This document shows positions 9,141 through 17,307 of a stretch of DNA of 34,050 nt, in pieces. The translations under genes and the position numbers were made by a program. The notes beneath the pieces are model-generated. The model saw only the letters and a list, made by a program, of their open reading frames with translations, did no database searches and was not told where the DNA came from. The DNA comes from Clostridiales bacterium GWD2_32_19 (GTDB taxonomy: Bacteria; Bacillota; Clostridia; Lachnospirales; UBA12420), in the NCBI GenBank assembly GCA_001795385.1, contig MGOU01000027.1:1-34050 (forward strand). The letters run 5' to 3'. The first letter of the stretch is position 1, and the number at the start of each line of letters is the position of its first letter.

Positions 9141-9169
9141 TTGTAAACTAGAAAATAATATTATATAAT
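9141..9169 (+). promoter_or_regulatory. Promoter of the small toxin-like gene
   Basis: TTGTAA (9141-9146) and TATAAT (9164-9169), 17-base spacer. It begins just after the spoIIR stop and would give an mRNA starting near 9176, right at the CCTCC anti-Shine-Dalgarno arm. Confidence 0.65.
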
Positions 9170-9176
9170 AAAAAAG

Positions 9177-9196
9177 CCTCCATACAAGAAAGGAGG
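9177..9196 (+). other. Shine-Dalgarno sequestering hairpin of the toxin-like mRNA
   Basis: CCTCC at 9177-9181 is exactly complementary to GGAGG at 9192-9196, the ribosome binding site of the 24-codon gene, with a 10-base loop. Type I toxin mRNAs commonly hide their ribosome binding site this way in the primary transcript. Confidence 0.55.
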
Positions 9197-9203
9197 TGTT
9201 GGA

Positions 9204-9278
9204 GTGAACTTTGCAATGATTAGTGAATTGCTTCTTTTGGTAGCAGTATTAGAAATAATACGAGCAATCAGAAAATGA
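9204..9278 (+). CDS. Small hydrophobic peptide, candidate type I toxin
   Basis: A 24-codon reading frame starting at GTG 9204 behind an unusually strong ribosome binding site, AAAGGAGGTG (9189-9198), seven bases upstream. The peptide has one hydrophobic helix (SELLLLVAVLEII, residues 7-19) and a basic tail RAIRK, like the single-helix holin-like and Fst/TxpA-type toxins of Firmicutes. It has its own promoter, a terminator seven bases after the stop, and a consensus promoter firing toward it from the opposite strand. I do not recognise the exact family; a regulatory leader peptide is an alternative. The call rests on architecture, not on a matched sequence. Confidence 0.6.
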   Translation: MNFAMISELLLLVAVLEIIRAIRK

Positions 9279-9284
9279 ACGCAA

Positions 9285-9317
9285 GAAAAAACAGTAGTTA
9301 ACGCTACTGTTTTTTTG
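9285..9317. terminator. Bidirectional terminator between toxin and antisense RNA
   Basis: The stem ACAGTAG (9291-9297) with CTACTGT (9304-9310) has an A-run on the left (9285-9290) and a T-run on the right (9311-9317), so each strand reads hairpin plus U-run. It can end the toxin mRNA and the opposing antisense RNA in the same place. Confidence 0.85.
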
Positions 9318-9340
9318 TTGTTGGTTGAACTTTGCTTTGT
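9285..9340 (-). ncRNA. Candidate antisense RNA (type I antitoxin)
   Basis: Inferred from the perfect promoter at 9347-9375. A transcript beginning near 9340 and running left would reach the bidirectional terminator, giving about 55 nucleotides complementary to the 3' end of the toxin-like mRNA. Readthrough would extend the complementarity into the coding region. Convergent 3'-overlap is the layout of txpA/RatA and of the Clostridioides type I modules. Ends are predicted from sequence only. Confidence 0.5.
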
Positions 9341-9346
9341 AAGATT

Positions 9347-9375
9347 ATTATACCACGACATGCCACGCATGTCAA
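9347..9375 (-). promoter_or_regulatory. Perfect consensus promoter of the antisense RNA
   Basis: On the minus strand TTGACA (9375-9370), 17 bases, TATAAT (9352-9347). Both hexamers are perfect. No minus-strand gene lies downstream except the complement of the toxin-like locus and spoIIR, which argues for an antisense transcript. Confidence 0.8.
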
Positions 9376-9412
9376 TATTAGTATATAAAATTTTATAGTG
9401 ATTATGCATTTT

Positions 9413-10153
9413 TCATATTCCACCATCGAGTCTAATTACTTGTCCAGTCATATATTTTGCTTTGTCTGAGGCTATGTACATACATAAATCAGCTACATCT
9501 TTGGGTTTGCCTGATTTCATTAAAGATGTATTATTGTTTAGAAATTCAGTTCTTTCGTCCTGAGATAAGTGAGAATTCATATCAGTTTCTATGAAACCAC
9601 AAGATATCGCATTGACTCTAATGTTTGATGGTCCGACCTCTTTGGAGAGTGCTTTCGTAAAGGCGTTTATGCCGCCTTTTGATGTAGAGTAAGCTACTTC
9701 ACATGAAGCTCCGAGTTCGCCCCATATAGAAGATAAATTTATAATTATTCCACTTTTATTGTTTATCATGGTGGGCAGTATTTCACGAGTAACATAAAAT
9801 ACTGAATTCAAATTTGTATTTATAACATTATGCCATTCATCAATAGACATATCGGTAATAAGTCCATAGTGTGATATTCCAGCATTATTAATGAGAATAT
9901 CAATTTTAGGAAATGAAATATTTATGTCACTAAAAACTTTTTGAACCTGAGCAAAGTCTGAGATGTCACACTGTATTCCTATAATATCTATATCATGACT
10001 TTTTATTTCCCCGATGAGACTTTCGGCTAGGTTTTGACTTCTGTTGTAGAGGAAAATAACTTTGGCACATTCTTTTGCAAAGGCATTGACAATCTCACGA
10101 CCAATCCCTCTTGTTCCACCAGTGATTAAGACGGTTTTATTTTTAAATTCCAT
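9413..10153 (-). CDS. SDR family oxidoreductase (FabG-like)
   Basis: NAD(P)-dependent short-chain dehydrogenase/reductase; the closest functional class by motif is 3-oxoacyl-ACP reductase. The 246-residue protein has the Rossmann cofactor motif TGGTRGIG at about 11-18, NNAG at about 88-91, the catalytic Ser in NLSSIW and the YSTSK motif (Tyr/Lys pair) at about 154-158, and ends with the family pattern TGQVIRLDGG. Its start overlaps the end of the upstream endonuclease IV gene by 11 bases, so the two are translationally coupled. No fatty-acid genes are nearby, so the true substrate is open; FabG is one possibility. Confidence 0.85.
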   Translation of the reverse strand: MEFKNKTVLITGGTRGIGREIVNAFAKECAKVIFLYNRSQNLAESLIGEIKSHDIDIIGIQCDISDFAQVQKVFSDINISFPKIDILINNAGISHYGLITDMSIDEWHNVINTNLNSVFYVTREILPTMINNKSGIIINLSSIWGELGASCEVAYSTSKGGINAFTKALSKEVGPSNIRVNAISCGFIETDMNSHLSQDERTEFLNNNTSLMKSGKPKDVADLCMYIASDKAKYMTGQVIRLDGGI

Positions 10154-11000
10154 TTCTTATCACCTCTATTTCTTGTTTGTATAAGTTAGTTTTGTCATCT
10201 ATCCAAGGAGTTTCTAGTATAAGAGGTTTTTCGCCCACTACACTGTGGTGAGTTACTTTGAGTATGGCTTCCTTTCCAAGATAGTCTTTACCTTTTGGAT
10301 TATCATCAGATGCGCCAATGTTTGCATGACGATCTTTACTTGCCCCTCTTGGATTAAGTGAACCATTGATGTGAAAAACTTTTATTCTGTCTACTCCAAT
10401 GATTTTATCAAAGTCGTTAATAACTCCATCAAAATCATTTGTTATATCATATCCAGAATCATGTGTATGGCATGTATCGAAACAAATGCCTATATTTTCA
10501 TTGTATTTTACTTTTTCAATAATGCTAGCGAGTTCTTCAAAACTTCTACCTACTTCGGAACCTTTGCCAGACATAGTCTCCAAACATACAAATATACCTA
10601 AGTCTCGAGTCAAAACTTCATTAAGACCTTCAACAATTCGTGATATACCATAAGCAGAGTCCATTTCGGTATATGAGCCAGGATGAAGTACTAAATAATT
10701 TGATCCCACCGCTTTTGCACGCTCAATTTCTTTAGCTAAAAATGTGACAGCTAGATTAAATATTGAAGGCTTGAACGAAGCTAGATTGATTATATATGGG
10801 GCATGTACCACAATATCAGAAATATCATGCTCTTTCATAAAAATGAGTCCCTCTTCTATTTTTAAATCGGATACGGGTTTCCTTATCGTATTTTGTGGTG
10901 CACCTGTGTATATCATAAATGTATTTGCACCATACGAGTATGCTTCTTTTGCAGCGCCAATCAGTCCTCTGCTCATTGATACATGCGAGCCTATTTTCAT
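10143..11000 (-). CDS. nfo: Deoxyribonuclease IV (AP endonuclease)
   Basis: Base-excision-repair enzyme that cuts DNA 5' of abasic sites using a three-metal centre. The 285-residue protein starts MKIGSHVSMSRGL and shows the metal-ligand blocks VVHAPY, LVLHPGS, CLETMSGKG, CFDTCHTHDSGYD, FHINGS and DRHANIG, ending with ILETPW. Length is normal. The usual NDSK after FH(V/L) reads NGSL here, a local variation that keeps the metal-binding His and the DRH. GGAGG at 11008-11012 (minus strand) precedes the ATG. It is co-transcribed with the SDR gene. A dispersed repeat lies immediately upstream. Confidence 0.94.
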   Translation of the reverse strand: MKIGSHVSMSRGLIGAAKEAYSYGANTFMIYTGAPQNTIRKPVSDLKIEEGLIFMKEHDISDIVVHAPYIINLASFKPSIFNLAVTFLAKEIERAKAVGSNYLVLHPGSYTEMDSAYGISRIVEGLNEVLTRDLGIFVCLETMSGKGSEVGRSFEELASIIEKVKYNENIGICFDTCHTHDSGYDITNDFDGVINDFDKIIGVDRIKVFHINGSLNPRGASKDRHANIGASDDNPKGKDYLGKEAILKVTHHSVVGEKPLILETPWIDDKTNLYKQEIEVIRNGI

Positions 11001-11023
11001 ATAAAAACCTCCAAGTTTAGTTA

Positions 11024-11123
11024 GGTAGTGTAAAATATTTATAATACTAAATACTATACTATCCCTTTATATTCAATATATTTTATCAGTATTATCTTCC
11101 CCCTCTCCTTCGCAGGGGAGGAA
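11024..11123 (-). repeat. Dispersed ~85-bp element, copy A
   Basis: The gene-free interval 11001-11348 holds this element and little else. Read on the minus strand it begins with a GC-rich hairpin (CTCCTTCGCAGGGGAG region, 11104-11119), then a conserved AT-rich body down to GTGTAAAATATTT, ending 24 bases before the nfo start codon. The body matches 27101-27178 nearly base for base in inverted window orientation. In both places the element sits directly upstream of a ribosome binding site, in the same sense as the following gene. Confidence 0.9.
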
Positions 11124-11262
11124 CCAAAAACAATAATTGTAAGCAGTCTGCCATTTGACATATTATTACTTTAATATTACAAAATATTACATTTCAATTA
11201 AAATATACACAAATATTTGACATGTTTAAAGAAATTTGTTACTCTTAAATTACCTCATACTA

Positions 11263-11290
11263 ATTTTATCACAAATAGCCTAAATGTCAA
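11263..11290 (-). promoter_or_regulatory. Possible promoter for nfo-SDR
   Basis: On the minus strand TTGACA (11290-11285), 16 bases, TAAAAT (11268-11263). This would give a leader of about 250 nucleotides that includes the dispersed element. Confidence 0.45.
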
Positions 11291-11348
11291 ACTAAAAAAA
11301 TATTTTATATGTATGAGATTATTATAGAAAGGTAGGTTTGGTTGCTAA

Positions 11349-11615
11349 GTGTATTGTAGTATTTATGTAAAAGATGTATTTGATAGAGCAAAAGCAAGTC
11401 AGAACATTATTTGTCTAAAATACAAAATAGACGAACTGATTTTTTCAAAAAAATGCATATTGGTTGAATTTGATGAAAGAAAAGATGAAGAAACCTTTCA
11501 AAAAAAATTAAATTTGTATTTTTGGGATTTGACAGAAGACTCGAAAGATAATATACTACAGCTAGAAGTTGAGGATGTACACGATTTTATAGTAACAAAC
11601 GAGAAATATTATTAA
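11349..11615 (+). CDS. Small protein of unknown function
   Basis: A frame of 88 codons, rich in Lys, Glu and Asp, with no membrane segment or recognisable motif. A stop lies directly upstream in frame (11346-11348), so the GTG at 11349 is the first possible start; GGTAGG (11331-11336) is a weak, rather distant ribosome binding site. It is followed by a good terminator (11645-11672), which supports it as a transcribed unit. No function is proposed. Confidence 0.55.
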   Translation: MYCSIYVKDVFDRAKASQNIICLKYKIDELIFSKKCILVEFDERKDEETFQKKLNLYFWDLTEDSKDNILQLEVEDVHDFIVTNEKYY

Positions 11616-11644
11616 TACTGCTAATTGTTTGAAAGGGTCACAAA

Positions 11645-11672
11645 AACTTCCATAGAAAATGGAGGTTTTTTT
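11645..11672 (+). terminator. Terminator after the 88-codon gene
   Basis: ACTTCCAT pairs with ATGGAGGT around a short A-rich loop and is followed by a run of seven T residues. Confidence 0.85.
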
Positions 11673-11673
11673 A

Positions 11674-11682
11674 TGTTATAAT
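11674..11682 (+). promoter_or_regulatory. Extended -10 promoter, ftsH-like gene
   Basis: TGTTATAAT: a perfect TATAAT (11677-11682) with TG one base upstream, just after the terminator. No good -35 is visible. The leader between 11700 and 11785 contains an imperfect inverted repeat built from AGAACAAAGAAC-like and GTTCTTTGTAC-like stretches. Confidence 0.5.
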
Positions 11683-11803
11683 GTATATAGGACGAAAAAC
11701 AAGAGAACAAAGAACATAGAACGAAGAAGTATAGCATAAGGTTTGTAGTTTTTTAATTTTATACTTTGTTCTTTGTACTTTGCATTGGGGGGTGACGATA
11801 GTT

Positions 11804-13555
11804 TTGAAAAAGTGGTATAAGATATTGATAACGGCGGTAGTATTTCTTGGAGTTGTTGGATACATTATATATACTGGGTCTGATGTAAATAAAGTAAACA
11901 TATCATACAATGACTTTTTAGTAAAGATGGAAAGTGGAAAGATTCAAGAAGTTTTTTTGAGTGAAGGACCTATGATTAAGATAAAATTAAATAATGATAA
12001 TAAAAACATATATTATACAGATAATCCTAGGAAACTTGATTTTAAAGAGAGCTTGCTTAAAAATAAAATAAAAGTTGTAGAAGAGAAAAACTATTCGACC
12101 AGTATAAGTACATTAATATTTTTAGGTATATTTATATTTATAGGTTATAAGTTAATGAAAAGTGGAAATTTGGGTGCAAAAAAAGGGAAGGCATATGATG
12201 TAAATTTTGAAGAAGTTTCTATAAATTCCGAAAAAAGAGTTTGTTTTGCAGATATAGCGGGTAATGATGAGGCAAAGGAAAGCGTTAGAGACATTATAGA
12301 TTTTATAAAAAATCCAGATAAATTTGTATATTATGGTGCAAGGATACCTAGGGGAATTCTGTTTTATGGGCCACCTGGTACCGGAAAAACGCTTATGGCA
12401 AAGGCGATAGCAACAGAAGCAAAGGTTTCATTTTTCGTAGTGAGTGGTTCTGATTTCGTTCAGATGTATGTTGGAGTCGGGGCTAGTCGTATAAGGGAAC
12501 TGTTTGCAAAAGCACGTGAAAAGGGAAAAGCAGTTATTTTCATTGATGAAATAGATGGTCTGGCTAAAAAAAGAGCAGCAAAGATGAATTCGGGTAATGA
12601 GGAACGGGATCAGACTTTAAACGCTTTGCTTACTGAAATGTCAGGGTTTACTGAAAATGAGGGAATAATAGTTATTGCAGCTACAAATAGAATAGATGTT
12701 TTAGATGATGCAATATTGAGACCAGGACGTTTTGACAGACAGATAGAAATAGGATATCCAGATAAAAATGCAAGAGAAATGATTTTGAAATTGCATGCAA
12801 AAAATAAGCCATTAGAAAGAAAAATAAAACTAGAAAAAGTAGCATCTCAAACTGTTTATTTTACAGGAGCAATGCTTGAAAATCTATTAAATGAGGCAGC
12901 AATAAATGCGGCTAAAAGGAATGCAAAGAAGATAATGGAATTAGATATAGACAGAGCTTTTTATACTGTAATTGCAGGGGAAGAGAAAAAGGATAAGAGT
13001 CATATACTTGAAATGGATAAGCAAATAACAGCGTACCATGAGGCTGGACATGCACTCATAACAAAGCTTTTATGCCCTGAGAACAAGGTTTCTAAGGTTA
13101 CAATAATACCAAGTACTAGGGGTACTGGGGGATTTACAATGAATATACCCCCAGATAAAATGTATGCAACTAAGGCAGATATAAGAAAACAGATTCAAAT
13201 ATATTTGAGTGGACGCGTAGCAGAAGAAATCACATTTGGTTATGATAACATAACAACAGGTGCAAGTAATGATATAGAAAGAGCAACAAAAATGATGATG
13301 GACTATATAAGAAAATTTGGAATGAGTGAGAAGTTTGGACTAGTAAATTTAGATGTTATATCTGGAAATGAATATGCAAACTCCGGAGTTGAGAAGGATA
13401 TTATGAAAGAGTGTATAATCAGTATAAATGAACTGTATAAAGAAACAAAGGAACTTATGAATGGAAATATACACCATTTAAAAGCAGTAGCAAGTGCACT
13501 TTTATTAAAAGAAACAATTAATGAAGTAGAACTTGATGTATTAATAGGTAGTTGA
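11804..13555 (+). CDS. ftsH: ATP-dependent zinc metalloprotease, FtsH family
   Basis: Membrane-anchored AAA+ protease that degrades membrane and short-lived soluble proteins. I choose the TTG at 11804 because GGGGGGTGA (11787-11795) sits at the right distance; TTG 11780 and GTG 11792 are in frame but poorly placed. The 583 residues comprise TM1 (about 6-25), an outside domain of about 80 residues, TM2 (about 105-122), and an AAA domain with Walker A GPPGTGKT (189-196), Walker B VIFIDEID (244-251) and an arginine-finger region ILRPGRFDRQ. The protease domain has HEAGH (zinc ligands H412 and H416, catalytic E413) and D490. The pore motif is YVG rather than FVG. It lies alone, not beside tilS/hpt, so it may be a second FtsH. 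Confidence 0.92.
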   Translation: MKKWYKILITAVVFLGVVGYIIYTGSDVNKVNISYNDFLVKMESGKIQEVFLSEGPMIKIKLNNDNKNIYYTDNPRKLDFKESLLKNKIKVVEEKNYSTSISTLIFLGIFIFIGYKLMKSGNLGAKKGKAYDVNFEEVSINSEKRVCFADIAGNDEAKESVRDIIDFIKNPDKFVYYGARIPRGILFYGPPGTGKTLMAKAIATEAKVSFFVVSGSDFVQMYVGVGASRIRELFAKAREKGKAVIFIDEIDGLAKKRAAKMNSGNEERDQTLNALLTEMSGFTENEGIIVIAATNRIDVLDDAILRPGRFDRQIEIGYPDKNAREMILKLHAKNKPLERKIKLEKVASQTVYFTGAMLENLLNEAAINAAKRNAKKIMELDIDRAFYTVIAGEEKKDKSHILEMDKQITAYHEAGHALITKLLCPENKVSKVTIIPSTRGTGGFTMNIPPDKMYATKADIRKQIQIYLSGRVAEEITFGYDNITTGASNDIERATKMMMDYIRKFGMSEKFGLVNLDVISGNEYANSGVEKDIMKECIISINELYKETKELMNGNIHHLKAVASALLLKETINEVELDVLIGS

Positions 13556-13570
13556 GCAAAAAATGGATAA

Positions 13571-13600
13571 AAAAGCAGGCAAAATTCGCTTGCTTTTTTT
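13571..13600 (+). terminator. Terminator of the ftsH-like gene
   Basis: AAGCAGGC (13573-13580) pairs with GCTTGCTT (13588-13595, one G-U pair), followed by a T-run to 13600. Confidence 0.8.
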
Positions 13601-13671
13601 AGTGGAATAAGATAAAATGAAAGCACATACTACTAATTTGTAAGTTGTACATTGAAGAAAGGGGTATTACA

Positions 13672-15723
13672 ATGGATGAAAACCTAAAAGCGGAGGCTAT
13701 ATTTAGCGATGAGACAGACACATATAGAACACCTGCATCCCCTAAGTTAGGCGATAGCATTAAGATAAGAATACAATCAGCGAAGAGTGTTTTTGATGGT
13801 GTATTTCTTCATTATGACGGCAAAAAATTTAAAATGTATATAAATAAAACCATGGATTTGCTTGATGTATATGAAGTTGAAATAAAAAACCTTACTAAGG
13901 ATGTGGAGTATTATTTTTCTTTAGCAAAGGATGAGAAGGTGTATTATTTTAATAAGGTAGGGTTTAACGAGAGTCTAGACATACAGTATAATTTTAAAAT
14001 AAGATTGAATTTTGAGACACCAGCTTGGGCAAAAGGGGCTGTAATGTATCAAATATTGGTTGATAGATTTTGCAATGGTGACCCCAAAAATGATGTAGAG
14101 GATAACGAGTATATATATCTTTGTAATCCAGTTAGCAAAGTAAAAAATTGGTATCAGTACCCTAATGTTGATGATGTAAGGGAATTTTACGGCGGTGATT
14201 TACAGGGAGTCATAGAAAAGATGGATTATTTAAAGGAACTAGGAATCGATGCGATTTATTTTAATCCTCTATTTGTTTCGCCTAGCAATCATAAATATGA
14301 TATACAAGACTACGACTATATCGATCCACATTTAGGTGTAATTATAAACGATATAAACAAGCCATTATCAGTGGATAAGCAGGATAACAAATTTGCAGAA
14401 ATGTATATAAAAAGAACTACAGACCTTGAGAATCTGAAAGCAAGTAATGAACTTATGAGGAAATTAATAGAAATGGCTCATGCACGAGGTATAAAAGTTA
14501 TACTAGACGGTGTATTTAACCATTGTGGGTCTTTTAATAAATGGATGGATAGAGAAGAGTTTTATCAAAAAGCTAAAAATTATCCAAGTGGAGCATATAA
14601 TGATGAAAAGAGTAAGTATAATAAGTATTTTAAATGGTCAAAAGAAAACTGGCCAGAAAATGATGATTATGATGGATGGTGGGGACATAAAACGCTGCCA
14701 AAACTAAATTATGAGGGTTCAAGTGAATTAGAAGAATATATATTAAGTGTAGCTAAAAAGTGGGTGTCACCTCCATATAATGCAGATGGGTGGAGGCTTG
14801 ATGTGGCTGCGGATCTCGGATATAGCAAAGAGTATAACCATTCGTTTTGGAAAAAATTCAGAAAGGTAGTAAAGGAAGCTAACCCTAATGCCATAATAAT
14901 AGCTGAACATTATGGAAATCCTAGTGATTGGCTTATGGGGGATCAGTGGGACACGATAATGAATTATGACGCTTTTATGGAACCAATAAGCTGGTTTTTG
15001 ACAGGGATGGAAAAGCACAGTGATGATTCAAACCCGGGGCTACTAGGAAATGCCCAGAGCTTTGAAGATGCAATGAGGTACAATATGGCAGCTATGCACA
15101 CAGAATCAGTGCAAGTGTCAATGAATGAGTTGTCAAATCACGATCATTCGAGATTTTTAACGAGAACAAATAAAACAGTAGGGCGAATATATGATAAAGG
15201 ACCAGAAGCAGCTGCAGTTGGCGTGAACAAAGGAATATTTAAAGAAGCAATAATTATGCAAATGACTTGGCCAGGTGCACCAACGATATACTATGGTGAT
15301 GAAGTAGGGCTTACTGGCTGGACAGACCCAGATAATAGAAGAACATATCCATGGGGTAGAGAAGATTTAGAACTTTTGTCTTTTTACAAAGAAGCTATAA
15401 AGTTGCATAAGAGCTATGAAACACTTAAAGCAGGTTCAGTAAAGGTTATATATAAGAGCTTTAATATATTAGCTTACGCTAGATGGGACAAGAAAAACAT
15501 AATAATTTCTATCTTCAATAATAATGACATAGAAGAAGAAATTCAGCTACCAGTTTGGGTAATTGGAACAAAAGAAAATGAAGTATTTACACGAGTAATG
15601 AAAACAGATATAGCAAACTACTCTACAGAAGAGAAAAAATATAGAGTAGAAAAGTGCGGACTGTATATAAAATTAGCACCGTTTAGCAGTGTTGTACTTA
15701 TTAAATTGAAAGTTGAAAGATAA
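13672..15723 (+). CDS. GH13 alpha-glycosidase (neopullulanase/cyclomaltodextrinase-like)
   Basis: Cytoplasmic enzyme of glycoside hydrolase family 13 that hydrolyses alpha-1,4 (and possibly alpha-1,6) glucosidic bonds in maltodextrins or glycogen. The ATG at 13672 follows AAAGGGG (13658-13664); there is no signal peptide. The 683 residues form an N-terminal beta domain (about 1-115, CBM34-like), then the TIM barrel starting at VMYQILVDRFCNGDP, with DGVFNH, the nucleophile D377 in DGWRLDV, the acid/base E412 in AEH, and D491 in SNHDHSR, and a C-terminal beta domain. All three catalytic acids are present. No sugar transporter is adjacent, so storage-glycan or imported dextrin use cannot be separated. 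Confidence 0.88.
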   Translation: MDENLKAEAIFSDETDTYRTPASPKLGDSIKIRIQSAKSVFDGVFLHYDGKKFKMYINKTMDLLDVYEVEIKNLTKDVEYYFSLAKDEKVYYFNKVGFNESLDIQYNFKIRLNFETPAWAKGAVMYQILVDRFCNGDPKNDVEDNEYIYLCNPVSKVKNWYQYPNVDDVREFYGGDLQGVIEKMDYLKELGIDAIYFNPLFVSPSNHKYDIQDYDYIDPHLGVIINDINKPLSVDKQDNKFAEMYIKRTTDLENLKASNELMRKLIEMAHARGIKVILDGVFNHCGSFNKWMDREEFYQKAKNYPSGAYNDEKSKYNKYFKWSKENWPENDDYDGWWGHKTLPKLNYEGSSELEEYILSVAKKWVSPPYNADGWRLDVAADLGYSKEYNHSFWKKFRKVVKEANPNAIIIAEHYGNPSDWLMGDQWDTIMNYDAFMEPISWFLTGMEKHSDDSNPGLLGNAQSFEDAMRYNMAAMHTESVQVSMNELSNHDHSRFLTRTNKTVGRIYDKGPEAAAVGVNKGIFKEAIIMQMTWPGAPTIYYGDEVGLTGWTDPDNRRTYPWGREDLELLSFYKEAIKLHKSYETLKAGSVKVIYKSFNILAYARWDKKNIIISIFNNNDIEEEIQLPVWVIGTKENEVFTRVMKTDIANYSTEEKKYRVEKCGLYIKLAPFSSVVLIKLKVER

Positions 15724-15740
15724 AATGCGAAGTGTTTAAA

Positions 15741-15788
15741 AGCCTCCTTTGACAAGGGAGGTGGCGCGGAGCGACGGAGGGATCTCGT
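15741..15788. repeat. GC-rich dispersed repeat (AGCCTCC...GGGATCTCGT)
   Basis: A hairpin (CCTCC...GGAGG type) followed by GGCGCGGAGCGACGGAGGGATC. It is related to 25507-25553 and, inverted, to 25453-25495. The middle segment differs between copies while both ends are conserved. It fills the gap between the glycosidase gene and rarA. Confidence 0.8.
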
Positions 15789-15810
15789 TTTCAAAAAGGA
15801 GTTGACATAT

Positions 15811-17058
15811 ATGAAACCATTAGCAGATAAATTTAGACCTGAGACTCTTTCAGATGTGATAGGGCAAGAGCACCTAATCGCAACTGGCAAACCTCTACGA
15901 CGTATAATTGAGGCAAATAGAGAAGTAAACATGATTTTTTATGGACCCCCAGGGGTGGGTAAGACTACAATTGCTAATATAATTGCTAGTAAAACCAATA
16001 AAAAATTATATAAGCTGAATGCAACAAATGCATCAGTAAAGGACATAAAAGCTATCGTGGACGACATGGATAGCTTACATACCATGAATGGAATATTACT
16101 TTATTTAGATGAAATCCAAAATTTTAATAAAAAACAACAACAATCTCTACTTGAGTATATAGAAAATGGTAAAATAACACTGATAGCAAGTACAACAGAA
16201 AACCCATATCAGTACGTATATAAAGCTATACTTAGCCGCTCTATGGTTTTCGAATTTAAGAATTTAAACAAAAGTGATATTGAGAAGCTTGTAAAACAAA
16301 TATTTACAAAGCTTGAAGTAAGTGACACATACAAACAAATTTCATATGATGAGGACGTTTTGAGTTATATAGCAGATATGAGTGGTGGTGATGCAAGGAG
16401 AGCTATCAATATAATAGAACTTGCATCCATTTGCTCAAAAGATGAAATAGGTAATGTGAACCTAAGTGTGAGTATACTTGAAGAGTATGTAAATAAAAAA
16501 TATCTTGATTACGACAAAAACGGAGATAGCCACTATGATATATTAAGTGCGTTTCAAAAATCGATAAGAGGTTCTGACCCAGATGCGTCTATTCACTATC
16601 TTGCGAGACTTATAAAAGCAGATGATTTACTATCCATTTGCAGGAGATTACAAGTTATAGCATGTGAAGACATAGGACTAGCATACCCAAGTGCAATAAC
16701 GATAGTCAAAGCTTGCACTGATTCAGCCAAGGAACTCGGTTTCCCAGAGGCAAGAATACCACTAGCTGAGGCTACTCTACTCCTAGCTACTGCGCCAAAG
16801 TCGAACTCAGCTTACATGGCACTAGATAAAGCTATGGCAGATTTGGATACGAAAGAAATTGGGGACATACCAAGACACTTGAAAAACACCAATTTTATAG
16901 AGCCGAGGTATAAGTATCCTCATGCTTATTCAAATAATTATGTAGAACAGCAATATTTGCCGGATAAGATAAAGAATGCTGTTTACTATGAATCTGGTGG
17001 AAATAAGCTAGAACAAATGGCGAAAGAACATATGAATAAGATAAAGGGATTACTTTGA
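15811..17058 (+). CDS. rarA: Replication-associated recombination protein A
   Basis: AAA+ ATPase related to clamp loaders that acts at stalled replication forks (MgsA/RarA family). The 415-residue protein starts MKPLADKFRPETLSDVIGQEHL, has Walker A GPPGVGKT at 45-52, Walker B LLYLDEIQNFNK, the sensor-1 region TTENPY and a C-terminal tetramerisation domain with LIKADDLLSICRRL and ACEDIGLAYP. The ATG at 15811 fits AAAAAGGAG (15793-15801) better than the TTG at 15802. Length is close to the family norm. The terminator is about 115 bases downstream (17174). Confidence 0.94.
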   Translation: MKPLADKFRPETLSDVIGQEHLIATGKPLRRIIEANREVNMIFYGPPGVGKTTIANIIASKTNKKLYKLNATNASVKDIKAIVDDMDSLHTMNGILLYLDEIQNFNKKQQQSLLEYIENGKITLIASTTENPYQYVYKAILSRSMVFEFKNLNKSDIEKLVKQIFTKLEVSDTYKQISYDEDVLSYIADMSGGDARRAINIIELASICSKDEIGNVNLSVSILEEYVNKKYLDYDKNGDSHYDILSAFQKSIRGSDPDASIHYLARLIKADDLLSICRRLQVIACEDIGLAYPSAITIVKACTDSAKELGFPEARIPLAEATLLLATAPKSNSAYMALDKAMADLDTKEIGDIPRHLKNTNFIEPRYKYPHAYSNNYVEQQYLPDKIKNAVYYESGGNKLEQMAKEHMNKIKGLL

Positions 17059-17307
17059 TAAGTAAGGTAACAAGGATCCGCAGAGGAATCTCTTTTATAA
17101 TAAATGTTGGGTGTAAAAAAATGTAATCTATTTAGTAAGCAGTCAATATAAAGTGCCTTTATGCAACGATGAGCTGATTCCTGTATTATACAGGAATCAG
17201 TTTTCTAGTTTTCACTGATAAGTTAATAAATTTACAATTAACATCGATCAGTTCAAATAGTAAAATAATACATTTTGTCCTAAAACTTACAAAAAAAGTA
17301 AAAACTG
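17059..17307. other. Gene-free gap after rarA
   Basis: No gene is supported. Apart from the terminator at 17174 the interval is AT-rich with no repeat I can pair elsewhere in the window. The kinase promoter begins at its right end. Confidence 0.7.
17174..17204 (+). terminator. Terminator of the rarA transcript
   Basis: Perfect 12-base stem CTGATTCCTGTA/TACAGGAATCAG with a 3-base loop, followed by TTTT and a second T-rich stretch. Its position implies a 3' untranslated region of about 115 bases. Confidence 0.9.

Noticed and set aside
9161-9409. 82-codon minus-strand frame across the toxin-antitoxin-like locus
   Set aside because: It runs through the bidirectional terminator and both promoters, has no ribosome binding site, and its sequence is low-complexity.
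11150-11250. Two TTGACA hexamers (11155 and 11217) considered as promoters for the 88-codon gene
   Set aside because: Neither has a reasonable -10 at 16-18 bases.
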